Positions 27,310 to 37,943 of a stretch of DNA of 64,000 bases are shown here, one piece after another. The notes below the pieces were generated by a model. That model was given only the letters and a program-made list of their open reading frames with translations. It was not told the DNA's origin and did no database searches. The DNA is taken from NCBI RefSeq assembly GCF_003151075.1, contig NZ_CP029482.1, positions 2,418,001 through 2,482,000 of the forward strand, read 5' to 3'. The position numbers and the translations under genes were made by a program. Source of the DNA: Pseudomonas sp. 31-12 (lineage in GTDB: Bacteria > Pseudomonadota > Gammaproteobacteria > Pseudomonadales > Pseudomonadaceae). Position 1 is the stretch's first letter; every line of letters starts with the position of its first letter.

Positions 27310-27672
27310 CTATTGGGGGGAGGGGGCGTGCAGTCGGTTTCCTCTAACTTCGACCTGTTGACCGATGGCAAACTCTTTGCGCGGCGAGCGCACCACTCGT
27401 TCTTCACCGGTATTGCTTCGGACAGCGTAGGCTCGCTCCTCTAGACCTGTAGCCTTTTGCACTTCCCTGCCACCGAAAATCCCTAGTGCAGCTCCGATTA
27501 ATGCGCCTAAAGGGCCGCCAGCGGCTCCGCCAATTAGAACGCCAGTGCCTGCACCAAATGCTGCCCCTGCCGTAGTGTCCTCAGCTTGCGAGAGGACTTC
27601 GTCAGCGCTTGCGTGAGAGAGTGGGAACAGGGAAATTCCAATTGAGAGAGTGACTGCATAAAATTGTCTCAT
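27310..27672 (-). CDS. Glycine-zipper envelope protein
   Basis: A 120-residue secreted protein. The signal peptide is at 1-24 (cleavage near SHA-SADEV). A glycine zipper of about 40 residues follows (AAFGAGTGVLIGGAAGG, LGALIGAALGIFGG). The basic tail reads VVRSPRKEFAIGQQVEVRGN. Related proteins (SlyB or Rcp-like) sit in the outer membrane or periplasm and often belong to stress regulons. No partner gene is seen. Confidence 0.8.
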   Translation of the reverse strand: MRQFYAVTLSIGISLFPLSHASADEVLSQAEDTTAGAAFGAGTGVLIGGAAGGPLGALIGAALGIFGGREVQKATGLEERAYAVRSNTGEERVVRSPRKEFAIGQQVEVRGNRLHAPSPQ

Positions 27673-27797
27673 GCTACCTCCGATTGATTAGCATGACAGT
27701 ATTAGCCATGCAGATCTGGTTAGCGTGCTAATCAACTCGCCGTCTAGCGCTGCTTTTCTATGCGTCTTCGTCAGTTAGCGCAGGTACTCCGCCCTCC

Positions 27798-28274
27798 TCA
27801 AAGACCCAGGTCGGAAAGGCTTGGATGGTCATCCGGGCGACGGCCCAGAGGCCAATGAAACTTTCGTTCTGACTCTTTGATGGGCATGTCGTTGATGCAC
27901 GCAAAACGGTGCGCCATCAAACCGTTCTCTGCGAACTCCCAGTTTTCATTTCCGTATGAGCGATACCAATTCCCGGAATCGTCGCGCCACTCATAGGCGT
28001 ATCGCACAGCAATACGGTTTTCGGTGAACGCCCATAACTCCTTGATAAGTCGATACTCCAACTCCTTATTCCATTTTCGCGTAAGGAGCGCCTGAGCCTC
28101 AGCCCGGTTGACTGCAAAATCGACGCGATTGCGCCATCTGGTGTCGGGGGTGTAGGCCAATGCGACTTTTTCCGCATCTCGACTGTTCCATCCATCTTCA
28201 GCCAGACGAACTTTGAGTGTCGCAGACTCACGGTCAAACGGCGGTAGGGGGGGGCGGGTCTCAGATTCAGCCAT
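27798..28274 (-). CDS. DUF1348 (NTF2-like) protein
   Basis: A 158-residue soluble protein. The sequence [52 protein letters not shown] and [14 protein letters not shown] matches the well-conserved DUF1348 family, NTF2-like in fold. Length is typical. Function is unknown; members often lie near oxidoreductases or in stress loci. Confidence 0.88.
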   Translation of the reverse strand: MAESETRPPLPPFDRESATLKVRLAEDGWNSRDAEKVALAYTPDTRWRNRVDFAVNRAEAQALLTRKWNKELEYRLIKELWAFTENRIAVRYAYEWRDDSGNWYRSYGNENWEFAENGLMAHRFACINDMPIKESERKFHWPLGRRPDDHPSLSDLGL

Positions 28275-29256
28275 GATGACTACTCCACATTGAGGTACAT
28301 CGGGGATAAAATTTATGGTTCGCTAGAAGCTTAGTTAGGTTAGGAACGATTGGGGCATCTATCGAACATGTTTAGACTAAATAAATCAGCTGGTGTGAAA
28401 AGCGACTTCTGGAAGTGATAAACCTTCAGTTAATGCTCCATTGCTTGCACTCAATGTACAAGTAGGTTTTTAGTAATGATGTTAGGGTGGCGGTTTAGAG
28501 CAGTCAAAGAACCGAAAGAACTAATGCTGGTTTGGTTATGTAAGATAGGTCTAACGTAAGTTAAGCTTCGTGCTAGATAACATACAGCTGGATGGCATGC
28601 TAGCAGTTTCATCTTTCACTTAGTGCAATAGTGAGGGGGTTTACTATTCAATTGATGAGCAAAATATTATGCTGCTTCCTTGGCTGAAACAAGGTGCCCG
28701 ATGGCTGCACCTTTTTCACAAAGATGACTACTGATACGGGAACGTAACCAGCGTTCACCAGGATCCGTATCTGAAGTCGCACTCCATGACATCGATAGGT
28801 CGTCCCCGAAGAGGGCGTTTCGTCGCAATGTCGTAATGTCTATACCTGATCCTACCAACTGGCTTGGTAATTGCTCGCATGGTTGTACTCACCATTCGTT
28901 GAGTAGTCGAAACGGGAGATTAGCCTTGTGGAAACGTGCTCAGCTTATCGTGGTTACCCTTGGAATTGGAGTCCTTACATTCGGTTTGGCTGTCAGCACT
29001 GTCCTTATGCAATGGCAGCTGAGATAACCAATTGACGCAACCGTTCAGGTGAAGTCCTGCGTCACGGCTGGATTGGCTTGAGTGGCGCCTAGATCTGTTT
29101 TGAAAAAATTGCAGATCCAGAAACTGCATGTCAGATACTTTTGTTTAAGGTCGGTAATATTGGCTTAATTCAGGCTGTGTTTTAGCGCATCACTCGGCCA
29201 TTGGGGTCGACTTCATCCGATTGTAAGAGCCATTTGCAGCGACTACACTCCAGCCC
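28275..29256. other. Gene-poor kilobase before the copper operon
   Basis: Mostly AT-rich with no full-length gene. A minus-strand reading (28667-28858) contains DTDPGERWLRSRISSHL, which resembles a LysR C-terminal end but is too short to assign. A short possible membrane peptide lies at 28926-29027. The last 100 bases must hold the cus promoter; no CusR/CopR box could be picked by eye. Confidence 0.4.
28926..29027 (+). CDS. Possible 33-residue single-pass membrane peptide
   Basis: A TTG start preceded by GGGAGATTAG. The product is LWKRAQLIVVTLGIGVLTFG plus AVSTVLMQWQLR, that is, a basic start, one clear transmembrane helix and a basic end. The composition looks like a real small membrane protein, but coding status rests on that alone. 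Confidence 0.3.
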   Translation: MWKRAQLIVVTLGIGVLTFGLAVSTVLMQWQLR

Positions 29257-29598
29257 ATGAAACGCTATCTGCGGTTTTGCATCATCTTCATGATTAGCTT
29301 GGCGCTTCCCCTCAGCGGGATGGCGGGCGTCCAAGCACCGACGGAACCTTGTCCCATGAAGACGATGGGCATGGTGATGATGGATGACATGGGGATGGAC
29401 TGCTGCAACGAAATGAAAAGCCCTACCGAGCACGGCAAGCCTTGTAAGCCGGGTCAGGAGTGCAAGACGGGCGGCATGCTGCAAGTCTCAATCTTCAAGC
29501 CTCCTGTAACTGTATTCAGCCCTGTAGTGCTTTCCTTTTTCATCGATTCCCTACCCGTACAGCCCCCGTCCGGGGTATGGCGACCGCCTCGCGTTTAA
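29257..29598 (+). CDS. Met/Cys/His-rich secreted protein at the head of the cus operon
   Basis: A 113-residue protein with signal peptide (to about GMAGVQA). A metal-ligand-rich middle follows: CPMKTMGMVMMDDMGMDCC, NEMKS, HGKPCKPGQEC. The C-terminal third is hydrophobic. Small proteins of this kind often start copper or silver resistance operons and are thought to bind or sense the metal in the periplasm. It lies 99 bases upstream of cusC on the same strand. Confidence 0.8.
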   Translation: MKRYLRFCIIFMISLALPLSGMAGVQAPTEPCPMKTMGMVMMDDMGMDCCNEMKSPTEHGKPCKPGQECKTGGMLQVSIFKPPVTVFSPVVLSFFIDSLPVQPPSGVWRPPRV

Positions 29599-29697
29599 TT
29601 CCTGTCCCATATAAAGCCTCATTCCGCATTAGCGGGATCGACTAGGTGCGCGCATGTCTTTTGACGCGTGCAGTGGATGATCACAGGAATCGTAAAC

Positions 29698-30954
29698 ATG
29701 AACTCCAAGTGCTATTGCACAGGCTGGTCCTTCGTGGCCGGTCTGGCGGCAAGCGTACTGGCATTGCCGAGCTTCGCTGCCGCATTGACACTCGATGAAG
29801 CGTTGCGGCTGGCCGAAAACAATGCACCGTCGCTGACCGCACAAGACGCCAAAATTCAGGCTGCCAGCAGCGCGGCTATACCAGCCGGTGAGCTACCCGA
29901 CCCCAAGCTGCTGCTGGGTGTTCAGAACTACCCCGTTGGCGGTCCGGATCGCTGGAGCATCGACCAGGACTTCATGACCATGCAAATGGTCGGAATCAGG
30001 CAAGAGATGCCCAACAGCGACAAGCGCAAAGCGCGGATTGAGGTCGCCGATGCGGCCGTTGATCGCGCCGCTGCGGAGCGTCGAGTCGAACGTCTGAAGG
30101 TACGCCAGTCCACCGCGTTGGCTTGGATCAGTAGCTACTCGGTTGAGCGCAAAGATGCGCTTTTCCAGGACTTCTACAAAGAAAACCGCCTGTTAACCGA
30201 TACCGTCCGGGCCCAGATTGCCGGTGGTCGCGCTCAACCCGCTGATGCAGTGACACCCAAGCAGGAAGCGGTTCAACTGGCGGAGCAACAGGACGATCTA
30301 ATTCTCCAAAGAGCACAGGCCCGAGCGGCCCTCAAACGCTGGATTGGTTCCGCCGCCAACGACAAGCCTGTGGGCAGCCTGCCTGAATGGCCTGTCGAAA
30401 CCTCAAGCTACGCTCATAAACTGCAACACCATCCCGAGTTGGCCGCGTTTGCGCCGATGACCCGTGAAGCGCAAGCCAAAGTCAATGAAGCGGTATCGGA
30501 GAAGCAGTCGGACTGGAGCTGGGAACTGGATTACCAGCGCCGAGGCCGTGAGTTCGGCGATATGGTCAGCGTGCAATTTTCCTGGGACCTGCCGCTGTTT
30601 CCTGACTCCCGCCAAAACCCCAAAATTGCAGCCAAACAGGCTGAACTCAATCAGCTTGAGGCCGAGCGCGAAGCCCTGTCTCGCGAGCACACCCAGCAAC
30701 TGGAAAACGAACTCGCTGACTATGAGCGTCTGAATCGTGCTGTGCGCCGCAACCAGGAAAGCCTGTTGCCGCTGGCCAAGGAAAAGGTCGAACTCAGCAT
30801 GGCCAGTTATCGCTCGGGCAAAGGCGATTTAAACGCCGTTGTTGCCGCCCGGCGTGAACTCATAGAGGCCCGCCTCAAACAGACCGACGTGGAAGAGCAG
30901 CGAGCGCTGACCAGTGCGCGTCTGTATTTTGCTTATGGGGAGTCCAGCCAATGA
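29698..30954 (+). CDS. cusC: CusC-type outer-membrane efflux protein (TolC family)
   Basis: A 418-residue outer-membrane factor of the Cu(I)/Ag(I) tripartite pump. The ATG at 29698 has an AGGAAT site and opens a signal peptide (cleavage near FAA). LTLDEALRLAENNAPSL begins the first of two outer-membrane-efflux repeats. The second includes VSVQFSWDLPLFPDSRQNP and MASYRSGKGDLNAVVAARRE. Its stop overlaps the start of cusB by ATGA, so the operon is translationally coupled. Confidence 0.92.
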   Translation: MNSKCYCTGWSFVAGLAASVLALPSFAAALTLDEALRLAENNAPSLTAQDAKIQAASSAAIPAGELPDPKLLLGVQNYPVGGPDRWSIDQDFMTMQMVGIRQEMPNSDKRKARIEVADAAVDRAAAERRVERLKVRQSTALAWISSYSVERKDALFQDFYKENRLLTDTVRAQIAGGRAQPADAVTPKQEAVQLAEQQDDLILQRAQARAALKRWIGSAANDKPVGSLPEWPVETSSYAHKLQHHPELAAFAPMTREAQAKVNEAVSEKQSDWSWELDYQRRGREFGDMVSVQFSWDLPLFPDSRQNPKIAAKQAELNQLEAEREALSREHTQQLENELADYERLNRAVRRNQESLLPLAKEKVELSMASYRSGKGDLNAVVAARRELIEARLKQTDVEEQRALTSARLYFAYGESSQ

Positions 30955-32435
30955 TCCTTAAAAAAGGGAACGGGGCATTGCTGGTAGGCATCTCGCTGGC
31001 ATTAGGTGTTGCCGGGGGTTACTGGGTGGCGCATCAGCGCATGAGTGGACTACCAAATACCACACAGGAGCAGAGCCTCAATTCACCGGGCGAACGCAAA
31101 GCACTGTATTGGTACGACCCCATGTACCCGCAACAAAAGTTCGATAAGCCCGGTAAGTCCCCCTTCATGGACATGCAACTGGTCCCTCAATACGCCAGCG
31201 GCGCAGGGGATCGTGCGAGCGTCAGCATCGATCCGAGTCTGACCCAAAATCTCGGGCTGCGTTTTGCGACTGTCACCCGTGGGATCTTTGATTCCAGCCT
31301 CGACGTGACAGGTGTCTTGGTGTTCAACGAACGTGATGTCGCTGTGATTCAGGCGCGCACCACTGGCTTTGTGGAGCGGGTCTATGCCCATGCTCCCGGT
31401 GATGTGCTCAAAGCCAACGCGGCGTTGGCGGATATCTTGGTGCCGGAATGGGCCGCTGCCCAGACAGAGTTTCTTGCCCTGAAGCGCAGCGGGGATGCTG
31501 ACCTGTTGGCTGCGGCCCGTCAGCGACTGCGGCTCACCGGTATGCCAGCAGCATTGATTGCTCAGGTAGAGCGTGGCGGCAAGGTTCAACCCTACCTGAC
31601 GCTCACCAGCCCTATTGGTGGTGTGCTGCAAGAATTGAATGTACGTGCGGGTATGACTGTGGCGACTGGCGATACTCTGGCACGCGTCAATGGCTTGAGC
31701 AGTGTCTGGCTTGCCGTGGCCGTTCCAGAATCGGATGCCGGAGCGATCACCGTGGGGCAGGCGGTCGAAGTGCGTCTACCAGCCTTCCCCGGGACAATGC
31801 TCAGTGGCAAAGTCAGCGCGATTTTGCCCGAGACCAACCCGGACAGCCGCACTCTTCGCGTGCGGGTGGAACTCCCCAATCCCGACGGACGCCTCAGACC
31901 GGGTTTGACGGCACAGGTACGCCTGACTCGCTCGACCGGGCAAAGGGTGTTGTGGGTGCCGAGCGAGGCCGTCATCCGCACTGGCCGACGCGCCTTGGTG
32001 ATGCTCGCCGAAGACGCGGGCCGCTACCGTCCAGTCGAAGTGCACCTCGGGCAGGAAAACGATGGCAAGACGGCGATAGTGACAGGTCTGGAAGAAGGCC
32101 AGAAGGTGGTTACGTCTGGCCAGTTCCTGCTCGATTCGGAGGCCAGTCTTAAGGGAATCGTTGCAAACTCGGAGGAAGCGTCACTGCCCAGCGCAGCAAC
32201 TTCCAGTTTTCATGAGGCGGATGGGCAGATTGTTGAGATCAACGACAAAGAAGTCATGCTCGCCCATGGCCCTTTCAAGACGCTGGGCATGCCTGGCATG
32301 ACGATGACGTTCCCACTCGCTAACCCGGCGCTGATACAGGGCCTAAAAACGGGTGACAAGGTTCGGATCGCGGTGAGCCAGACCGATGATGGATTGCGTG
32401 TTGAGCGCCTGGATAAATCGAGGAGCCAGCCATGA
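30951..32435 (+). CDS. cusB: CusB-type periplasmic adaptor with C-terminal CusF domain
   Basis: A 494-residue membrane-fusion protein. The N-terminal membrane anchor is at about 8-26. A heavy-metal-binding motif follows ([20 protein letters not shown], then MDMQLVP). Then come the lipoyl/hairpin and beta-barrel domains ([28 protein letters not shown]) and, from about residue 420, a fused CusF-like metallochaperone domain ([16 protein letters not shown]). The fused CusF carries Met ligands, so metal loading can occur even though the separate CusF downstream is truncated. Overlaps of four bases join it to cusC and cusA. Confidence 0.95.
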   Translation: MILKKGNGALLVGISLALGVAGGYWVAHQRMSGLPNTTQEQSLNSPGERKALYWYDPMYPQQKFDKPGKSPFMDMQLVPQYASGAGDRASVSIDPSLTQNLGLRFATVTRGIFDSSLDVTGVLVFNERDVAVIQARTTGFVERVYAHAPGDVLKANAALADILVPEWAAAQTEFLALKRSGDADLLAAARQRLRLTGMPAALIAQVERGGKVQPYLTLTSPIGGVLQELNVRAGMTVATGDTLARVNGLSSVWLAVAVPESDAGAITVGQAVEVRLPAFPGTMLSGKVSAILPETNPDSRTLRVRVELPNPDGRLRPGLTAQVRLTRSTGQRVLWVPSEAVIRTGRRALVMLAEDAGRYRPVEVHLGQENDGKTAIVTGLEEGQKVVTSGQFLLDSEASLKGIVANSEEASLPSAATSSFHEADGQIVEINDKEVMLAHGPFKTLGMPGMTMTFPLANPALIQGLKTGDKVRIAVSQTDDGLRVERLDKSRSQP

Positions 32436-35400
32436 TTGCCGCCCTGATTCGTTGGTCAGTGGCCAACCGATTCCTGGTGCTACTGGCGACACTGTTTGTC
32501 ACGGCTTGGGGTATTTGGTCGGTGCAGAGCACGCCCATCGATGCGCTGCCGGATCTCTCCGATGTTCAGGTAATCATCCGCACTCCTTTTCCGGGACAAG
32601 CGCCGCAGATTGTCGAGAACCAGGTGACGTATCCGTTGGCCACCACGATGCTCTCAGTACCGGGAGCCAAGACGGTGCGTGGCTATTCCTTCTTCGGCGA
32701 CAGCTTCGTTTACGTGCTGTTCGAAGACGGCACTGACTTGTACTGGGCTCGCTCGCGGGTGTTGGAGTACCTGAGCCAAATACAAAGTCGGTTGCCGGCC
32801 AGCGCCAAGCCGGCGTTGGGACCGGATGCGACGGGCGTGGGCTGGATCTATCAGTACGCATTGGTAGATCGCAGTGGCGGACACGATCTGGCACAGCTTC
32901 GTGCGCTTCAGGATTGGTTTCTAAAGTTCGAACTCAAGACCCTGCCGAACGTTGCGGAGGTGGCCACTGTGGGGGGTATGGTCAAGCAGTACCAGGTGCA
33001 GCTTGATCCGCTCAAACTGGCCAGCCTCGGTATCACTCAGGCTGAGGTGACCGACGCTATCGGCAAGGCCAATCAGGAAACCGGTGGTGCCGTGCTGGAG
33101 ATGGCAGAGACCGAGTTCATCGTGCGCGCTTCCGGATACTTGAAGACGCTTAATGACTTTCGGGCGATCCCGCTCAAACTGGGTTCCGGCGGTGTGCCGG
33201 TAACCCTTGGCGATGTGGCCACGATTCAGTTGGGACCGGAAATGCGGCGTGGCATTACTGAACTCGACGGCGAAGGCGAGACCGTCGGCGGCGTGGTGAT
33301 TTTGCGCAGCGGCAAGAATGCTCGCGAGACCATTGCGGCGGTCAAAACCAAACTCGACGAACTGAAAAGCAGCCTGCCGGCCGGGGTGGAAATCGTCACG
33401 ACCTACGACCGCAGCAAGCTGATTGACCGCGCGGTGGAAAATCTCAGCCACAAGCTCATCGAAGAGTTCATCGTCGTCGCGCTGGTGTGTGGGATCTTCC
33501 TCTGGCACCTGCGTTCATCCCTGGTGGCGATCATTTCGCTGCCGGTGGGGGTGCTGATTGCCTTCATCGTCATGCGCTATCAGGGCCTCAACGCCAACAT
33601 CATGTCCTTGGGCGGAATAGCCATCGCCATCGGCGCCATGGTCGATGCCGCCGTGGTGATGATCGAGAACGCCCACAAGAAGATTGAGGCTTGGCACGCT
33701 GCCAATCCGGGGGAAGAATTGAAGGGTGAGCATCATTGGCATGTAATGACTGAGGCGGCGGCAGAGGTAGGCCCGGCGCTATTCTTCTGTTTGTTGATCA
33801 TCACTCTGTCGTTCATCCCGGTGTTCACGCTGGAAGCCCAGGAGGGTCGGCTGTTTGGCCCTTTGGCTTTCACCAAGACCTACGCCATGGCCGCAGCGGC
33901 GGTATTGTCAGTGACCTTGGTGCCAGTGCTGATGGGCTATTGGATCAGAGGACGAATCCCCAATGAGCAACAGAACCCGTTGAACCGTTGGTTGATCAGG
34001 ATCTATCAGCCAGCCTTGGATGCGGTGCTACGCCGCCCCAAAGTCACGCTACTGGTGGCGCTGTTGGTTTTTGTCAGTGCGCTGTGGCCAATTTCTCGAT
34101 TGGGTGGTGAGTTTCTTCCACCGCTGGACGAAGGCGATCTGCTCTATATGCCTTCGGCTTTGCCGGGGCTGTCGGCGCAGAAGGCCGCGCAACTGCTGCA
34201 ACAGACCGACCGTTTGATCAAGACCGTCCCAGAGGTCGAACATGTCTTCGGTAAAGCCGGACGCGCTGAAACCGCCACCGACCCAGCACCGCTGGAGATG
34301 TTCGAAACCACCATCCAGTTCAAGCCGCACGAGCAATGGCGTGCGGGCATGACCCAGGAAAAGTTGGTGGAAGAACTGGATCGAGTGGTACGAGTTCCTG
34401 GACTAACCAATATCTGGATACCACCGATTCGCAACCGTATCGACATGCTGGCGACCGGGATCAAGAGTCCCATCGGCGTGAAAGTTGCCGGTACCAACCT
34501 GGCGGAAATTGATGCTGCGACTCAGGCGGTTGAGCGAGTAGCCAAGGGCGTGTCCGGCGTCAGTTCGGCTCTGGCCGAGCGTCTGACCGGTGGCCGCTAT
34601 ATCGACGTGGATATCGACCGCAAAGCCGCCGCTCGCTACGGACTGAATATCGCCGATGTTCAGTCCATCGTGGCCGGCGCTATCGGCGGTGAAAATGTTG
34701 GTGAGACCATTGAAGGGCTCGCACGCTTCCCGATCAACGTGCGTTACCCACGGGAGTGGCGTGACTCGCTCGGTGCCTTGGAGCAATTGCCGATCTATAC
34801 CCCGCTAGGTAGCCAGATCACCCTCGGTACAGTGGCGAAGGTCAAAGTTACTGACGGTCCGCCGATGCTCAAGAGCGAGAACGCGCGGCCCTCTGGTTGG
34901 GTATACATCGACGTGCGTGGTCGGGACATTGCCTCGGTAGTTGCTGATCTACGCCGGGTCGTCAATGAGCAGGTCAAGTTGCAGCCCGGCATGAGTCTGA
35001 GTTACTCAGGGCAGTTCGAGTTTCTCGAACGGGCCAACGCACGACTCAAGCTGGTGGTGCCTGCCACGCTGTTGATCATCTTCGTGTTGCTCTACCTGAC
35101 GTTTGCCCGCTTCGATGAGGCCTTGCTGATCATGGCCACGCTGCCATTCGCACTGACGGGCGGGGCATGGTTCCTCTATCTGTTGGGATTCAATCTTTCG
35201 GTCGCCACCGGCGTTGGCTTTATCGCCTTGGCCGGGGTTTCTGCCGAGTTTGGCGTGATCATGCTGCTCTATCTGAAGAACGCCTGGGCCGAACGTGAAG
35301 ACCTCGGCGACAGCACTGAGCGTGGATTAGTCGCGGCGATTCGTGAAGGCGCTGTGCAGCGTGTCCGACCCAAGGCCATGACTGTGGCCGTCATCATTGC

Positions 35401-35590
35401 CGGTCTGTTGCCCATCCTGTTGGGCAGCGGGACCGGCAGCGAAGTGATGAGCCGCATCGCTGCGCCCATGGTTGGCGGCATGATCACGGCGCCCTTGCTG
35501 TCCCTGTTTGTCATTCCGGCGGCCTACCGCCTAATGCGGCGACGGCACCTCTCAGTTGAACCCATCAACCCTCAAGGAAAAGTCGTATGA
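32432..35590 (+). CDS. cusA: CusA-type heavy-metal RND efflux pump
   Basis: A 1052-residue inner-membrane proton-driven pump exporting Cu(I)/Ag(I) through CusBC. The RND signatures are intact: the N-terminal helix, [19 protein letters not shown], the proton-relay segment [17 protein letters not shown] in TM4, and the periplasmic porter domain with [19 protein letters not shown], which holds a conserved Met region. Twelve membrane segments are expected. The frame is continuous, and the last bases overlap the next short gene by four. Confidence 0.96.
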   Translation: MIAALIRWSVANRFLVLLATLFVTAWGIWSVQSTPIDALPDLSDVQVIIRTPFPGQAPQIVENQVTYPLATTMLSVPGAKTVRGYSFFGDSFVYVLFEDGTDLYWARSRVLEYLSQIQSRLPASAKPALGPDATGVGWIYQYALVDRSGGHDLAQLRALQDWFLKFELKTLPNVAEVATVGGMVKQYQVQLDPLKLASLGITQAEVTDAIGKANQETGGAVLEMAETEFIVRASGYLKTLNDFRAIPLKLGSGGVPVTLGDVATIQLGPEMRRGITELDGEGETVGGVVILRSGKNARETIAAVKTKLDELKSSLPAGVEIVTTYDRSKLIDRAVENLSHKLIEEFIVVALVCGIFLWHLRSSLVAIISLPVGVLIAFIVMRYQGLNANIMSLGGIAIAIGAMVDAAVVMIENAHKKIEAWHAANPGEELKGEHHWHVMTEAAAEVGPALFFCLLIITLSFIPVFTLEAQEGRLFGPLAFTKTYAMAAAAVLSVTLVPVLMGYWIRGRIPNEQQNPLNRWLIRIYQPALDAVLRRPKVTLLVALLVFVSALWPISRLGGEFLPPLDEGDLLYMPSALPGLSAQKAAQLLQQTDRLIKTVPEVEHVFGKAGRAETATDPAPLEMFETTIQFKPHEQWRAGMTQEKLVEELDRVVRVPGLTNIWIPPIRNRIDMLATGIKSPIGVKVAGTNLAEIDAATQAVERVAKGVSGVSSALAERLTGGRYIDVDIDRKAAARYGLNIADVQSIVAGAIGGENVGETIEGLARFPINVRYPREWRDSLGALEQLPIYTPLGSQITLGTVAKVKVTDGPPMLKSENARPSGWVYIDVRGRDIASVVADLRRVVNEQVKLQPGMSLSYSGQFEFLERANARLKLVVPATLLIIFVLLYLTFARFDEALLIMATLPFALTGGAWFLYLLGFNLSVATGVGFIALAGVSAEFGVIMLLYLKNAWAEREDLGDSTERGLVAAIREGAVQRVRPKAMTVAVIIAGLLPILLGSGTGSEVMSRIAAPMVGGMITAPLLSLFVIPAAYRLMRRRHLSVEPINPQGKVV

Positions 35591-35823
35591 AGCTGACTCT
35601 GATTGCATTTACCAGCACCATTATTGCACTGTCAATTTCAGCGCAGGCAGATGACATGCCGGGCATGAAAGTGGACGGTATGGAGGGCATGCAGATGAAG
35701 CAGGAAACAACGCAGGCTCCAGTCGCCACCGCCGACGGAACGATCAAGGCTACCGATACTACGAAGCGAACGGTGACCATCGCTCACGTCGCAGCAGCGA
35801 TTAAGTTAGAATTCGCCCAATGA
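35587..35823 (+). pseudogene. cusF: C-terminally truncated CusF-like copper chaperone
   Basis: A 78-residue product, coupled to cusA by ATGA. The signal peptide and Met-rich linker (DDMPGMKVDGMEGMQMK) and the first beta-strand GTIKATDTTKRTVTIAH are present. The frame then ends in VAAAIKLEFAQ. The segment that in CusF holds the Trp-Pro-Ala-Met-Thr-Met metal site, and everything after it, is missing and cannot be found downstream. Metal binding by the usual site is therefore lost, although the Met-rich linker might still bind copper. Confidence 0.8.
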
Positions 35824-35919
35824 ATCCGACCCATCTGTTGCTCCTGAAGCGCTACGGTCGATACTGAGTTCTTAGGCATTCAATACTGATCAACCAACAA
35901 GAGCACACGAGACACCTGC

Positions 35920-36237
35920 ATGAACGAGAATCTGAGCGAAGAAGAAATGCGCCAAGCGCTTTTCGGCACGACGAACAATGATGCCGTACTGGAAGCTCCT
36001 GATTTGCGAGTTATGTCAGATCAACAGCATGTCTCGAAAGCCCGGCCGGCTCCGACTTCTCGCTCTCCGAAATTGAAGGTGACGCTTCGTGTAACGGCGG
36101 AATTTGAGGGCAAAGCTGAGATGTTTGTTTACGAGGCGAGCACGCTGAGTAGCCTCATTGCTGAGCAGGAAGCGAAGGCGGAAGCGAAGAAGCGCAAGTT
36201 TAAGTACTTCGAACTGGTTTCGATTGAATCTGTTTAA
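35920..36237 (+). CDS. Hypothetical protein
   Basis: A 105-residue protein starting MNENLSEEEMRQALFGTTNN. The N-terminal 50 residues look disordered. The C-terminal half is a compact alpha/beta unit (KLKVTLRVTAEFEGKAEMF, then SLIAEQEAKAEAKKRKFKY, FELVSIESV). I recognise no family. It sits alone between the cus operon and the MvaT paralogue. Codon use is normal, and an ACGAGA site precedes it. Confidence 0.65.
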   Translation: MNENLSEEEMRQALFGTTNNDAVLEAPDLRVMSDQQHVSKARPAPTSRSPKLKVTLRVTAEFEGKAEMFVYEASTLSSLIAEQEAKAEAKKRKFKYFELVSIESV

Positions 36238-36651
36238 CTACTTTGCTCGCATCGCCTTAGATTCTCGTTTCAACCAGCAGCTGCGACAGGGCCCGTCAAA
36301 AAATTATTGATGCATTGTTGAGTACCAAGCGAGGTAGTGAAAAAGCTGTATATCGTCAGGGGCTATGGCCGAAACCTGTCAAGCGGTTCGCTCGCACAGA
36401 AAAGTCGGATGGGAATTTTCCAATCTCGCCACAGTCATTTAGATAACATCAACTGAAAGCGACTTGCGGGTTTCCATTTTGCCTTTGTTTGTTCAGAGCG
36501 CAGTCTCCGGTATCGGGTGGTGCTCAGGATAGATGCAGTAATGAGCCGCGCAAGACCTGCTAGATTATCTTTACCACTTGGCTGGAGCCGCTTTCACGAG
36601 GCGCGAAAGCAAACTTAACTAGCAGTGACCATTCGACCTGAGGAGCATTAC
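36238..36651. other. Intergenic region before the MvaT-type gene
   Basis: About 410 bases with no supported gene. It probably contains the promoter and leader of the mvaT-like gene. The ribosome site GAGGAG lies directly ahead of ATG 36652. Confidence 0.5.
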
Positions 36652-37032
36652 ATGTCCAAGCTTTCAGAATATCGTCAGTTAGAAAAACATCTGGCCGAGC
36701 AGTTAGAGGCACTTGAAGCACTGAAGGGTGACGCCGGGCTGAAAAAAGAAATTGAATTTGAAACGAAGCTTCGCGATTTACTTGCGAAATATGGCTTCAG
36801 TCTCAAGGACGTCGTTAACCTTTTGGACCCAAAAGGCGTACGTCGGGGGGCTGGCGCTGGCGCTGCCGCTGATGCGCCGAAAGCTGGGACTCGGAGACCG
36901 CGCGAGGTGAAAATCTATGAACATCCGAAAACGGGTGAGCGCGTTGAAACAAAAGGTGGTAACCACAAGATTTTGAAGCAGTGGAAATCTGAGCATGGGT
37001 CTGCGACCGTCGAGTCGTGGCTCAAGAAGTAA
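36652..37032 (+). CDS. mvaT: MvaT/H-NS-family nucleoid protein
   Basis: A 126-residue xenogeneic-silencing protein. The N-terminal coiled-coil oligomerisation region covers about 1-60 (MSKLSEYRQLEKHLAEQLEA). A flexible Gly/Ala linker follows, then the C-terminal DNA-binding domain KIYEHPKTGERVETKGGNHK followed by ILKQWKSEHG, the MvaT AT-rich-DNA reader. Pseudomonads have several such proteins. A copy inside accessory DNA next to AT-rich cargo may silence the island itself or modulate host MvaT. The ATG with GAGGAG is chosen over an upstream GTG. Confidence 0.93.
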   Translation: MSKLSEYRQLEKHLAEQLEALEALKGDAGLKKEIEFETKLRDLLAKYGFSLKDVVNLLDPKGVRRGAGAGAAADAPKAGTRRPREVKIYEHPKTGERVETKGGNHKILKQWKSEHGSATVESWLKK

Positions 37033-37048
37033 AGAACGCGACTTTGAC

Positions 37049-37074
37049 AAAAGGCCCTGTGGGGCCTTTTTTCT
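37049..37074 (+). terminator. Rho-independent terminator of the MvaT-type gene
   Basis: AAAAGGCCC pairs with GGGCCTTTT around a 4-base loop and continues into TTTTTTC, 17 bases after the stop codon. Confidence 0.9.
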
Positions 37075-37533
37075 GGTCTGAAATCGGTCTGGAATGACTG
37101 TGGTGGCTCCCAATAACCTCAATTTTTATGCCTGAACGTTCAGGAGAATTGATAGTCACGCAGCAGGGATGGGTGGCGCCGCAAGCAGAATTTATAGGGA
37201 ATTATAGAGCGATTATATAGAGGTGCTGGAGATGGCTTTTTCACGACACTGGCCGGTTATCTGTGAGCTATTGATCTTTTCTTGACTCGCGAACTCTGGA
37301 TGGTACGGGGCGGTGAGTGGTCGCGAGATCGAAGCTCATAAGCGCTCTGGTATGACATATAGCTCCTTGGAGTATGGGGCGCGTGCCAAGGGTCGAAGGT
37401 AATTACTCACCAGTGAGCGAGAGTACGTTCACACCGCCACTTCACCTCTGTGCTGAAAAGTGTTCATCAAATGGCAGATTTGTACGAAGAGCGTTGGGAC
37501 TGGTATCTAAATTTCACGCATTCAGCGTGTAGC
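37075..37533. other. Intergenic, no gene seen
   Basis: About 460 AT-rich bases between the MvaT terminator and the end of the XRE gene. The plus-strand frame starting at 37450 is antisense to the XRE gene and is not called. Confidence 0.5.
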
Positions 37534-37854
37534 CTAGGACTGATCGCCATCCTTTTTCCTAGGCGCGCCGGCAATCATTTCCATCCTGACCTCGCTCATG
37601 GCTTTTCCCACCAGGATCTCGATGCTTTTGGATTGATCGCGGTAGAGATAGCACTGGAGTACAAGCGCCAGGGGCGATACACCCATCACCTCGGCCAGAT
37701 TATCGATCACCTCCAAGCTGGGCGAACGTAGCCCGCGCTCCAGCAGACTGACGTGTTCCCTGCTGACCTTTGGTGGAAAGTCCACCTGAGCGAGATTGGC
37801 CTTGAGTCTCATGTCCCTTAAGGCCTTTCCAAACGCTTCATTCAGCTCCCGCAT
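37534..37854 (-). CDS. XRE-family regulator of the adjacent three-gene operon
   Basis: A 106-residue DNA-binding protein. The start at 37854 has a GGGAGTG site; an upstream in-frame ATG adds 11 residues of doubtful value. The helix-turn-helix covers about 8-65 (LRDMRLKANLAQVDFPPKVS, then REHVSLLERGLRSPSLEVID). The C-terminal tail is 40 residues. It diverges from three uncharacterised genes, and the 89-base gap holds a perfect palindrome over the operon's -10 region, so it most likely represses that operon and itself. Confidence 0.87.
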   Translation of the reverse strand: MRELNEAFGKALRDMRLKANLAQVDFPPKVSREHVSLLERGLRSPSLEVIDNLAEVMGVSPLALVLQCYLYRDQSKSIEILVGKAMSEVRMEMIAGAPRKKDGDQS

Positions 37855-37886
37855 GCGCCACTCCCAAAAAGGAGTATATGGCCACA

Positions 37887-37919
37887 TTGAGAAAATGTTA
37901 GCAGCGTACTATAGTACGC
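37887..37919 (+). promoter_or_regulatory. Promoter with overlapping palindromic XRE operator
   Basis: TTGAGA at 37887-37892, 17 bases, then TATAGT at 37910-37915 make a good sigma-70 promoter reading into the 37944 gene. GCGTACTATAGTACGC (37904-37919) is a perfect 16-bp palindrome covering the -10 box. This is the usual layout for repression by a dimeric XRE protein. Being symmetrical, it also offers a -10 for the divergent XRE gene. Confidence 0.75.
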
Positions 37920-37943
37920 ATTGCAATGTTCTGGAGACATAAT

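Noticed and set aside
37450..37731. 93-codon plus-strand frame
   Set aside because: Antisense to the XRE regulator, whose helix-turn-helix is clear.
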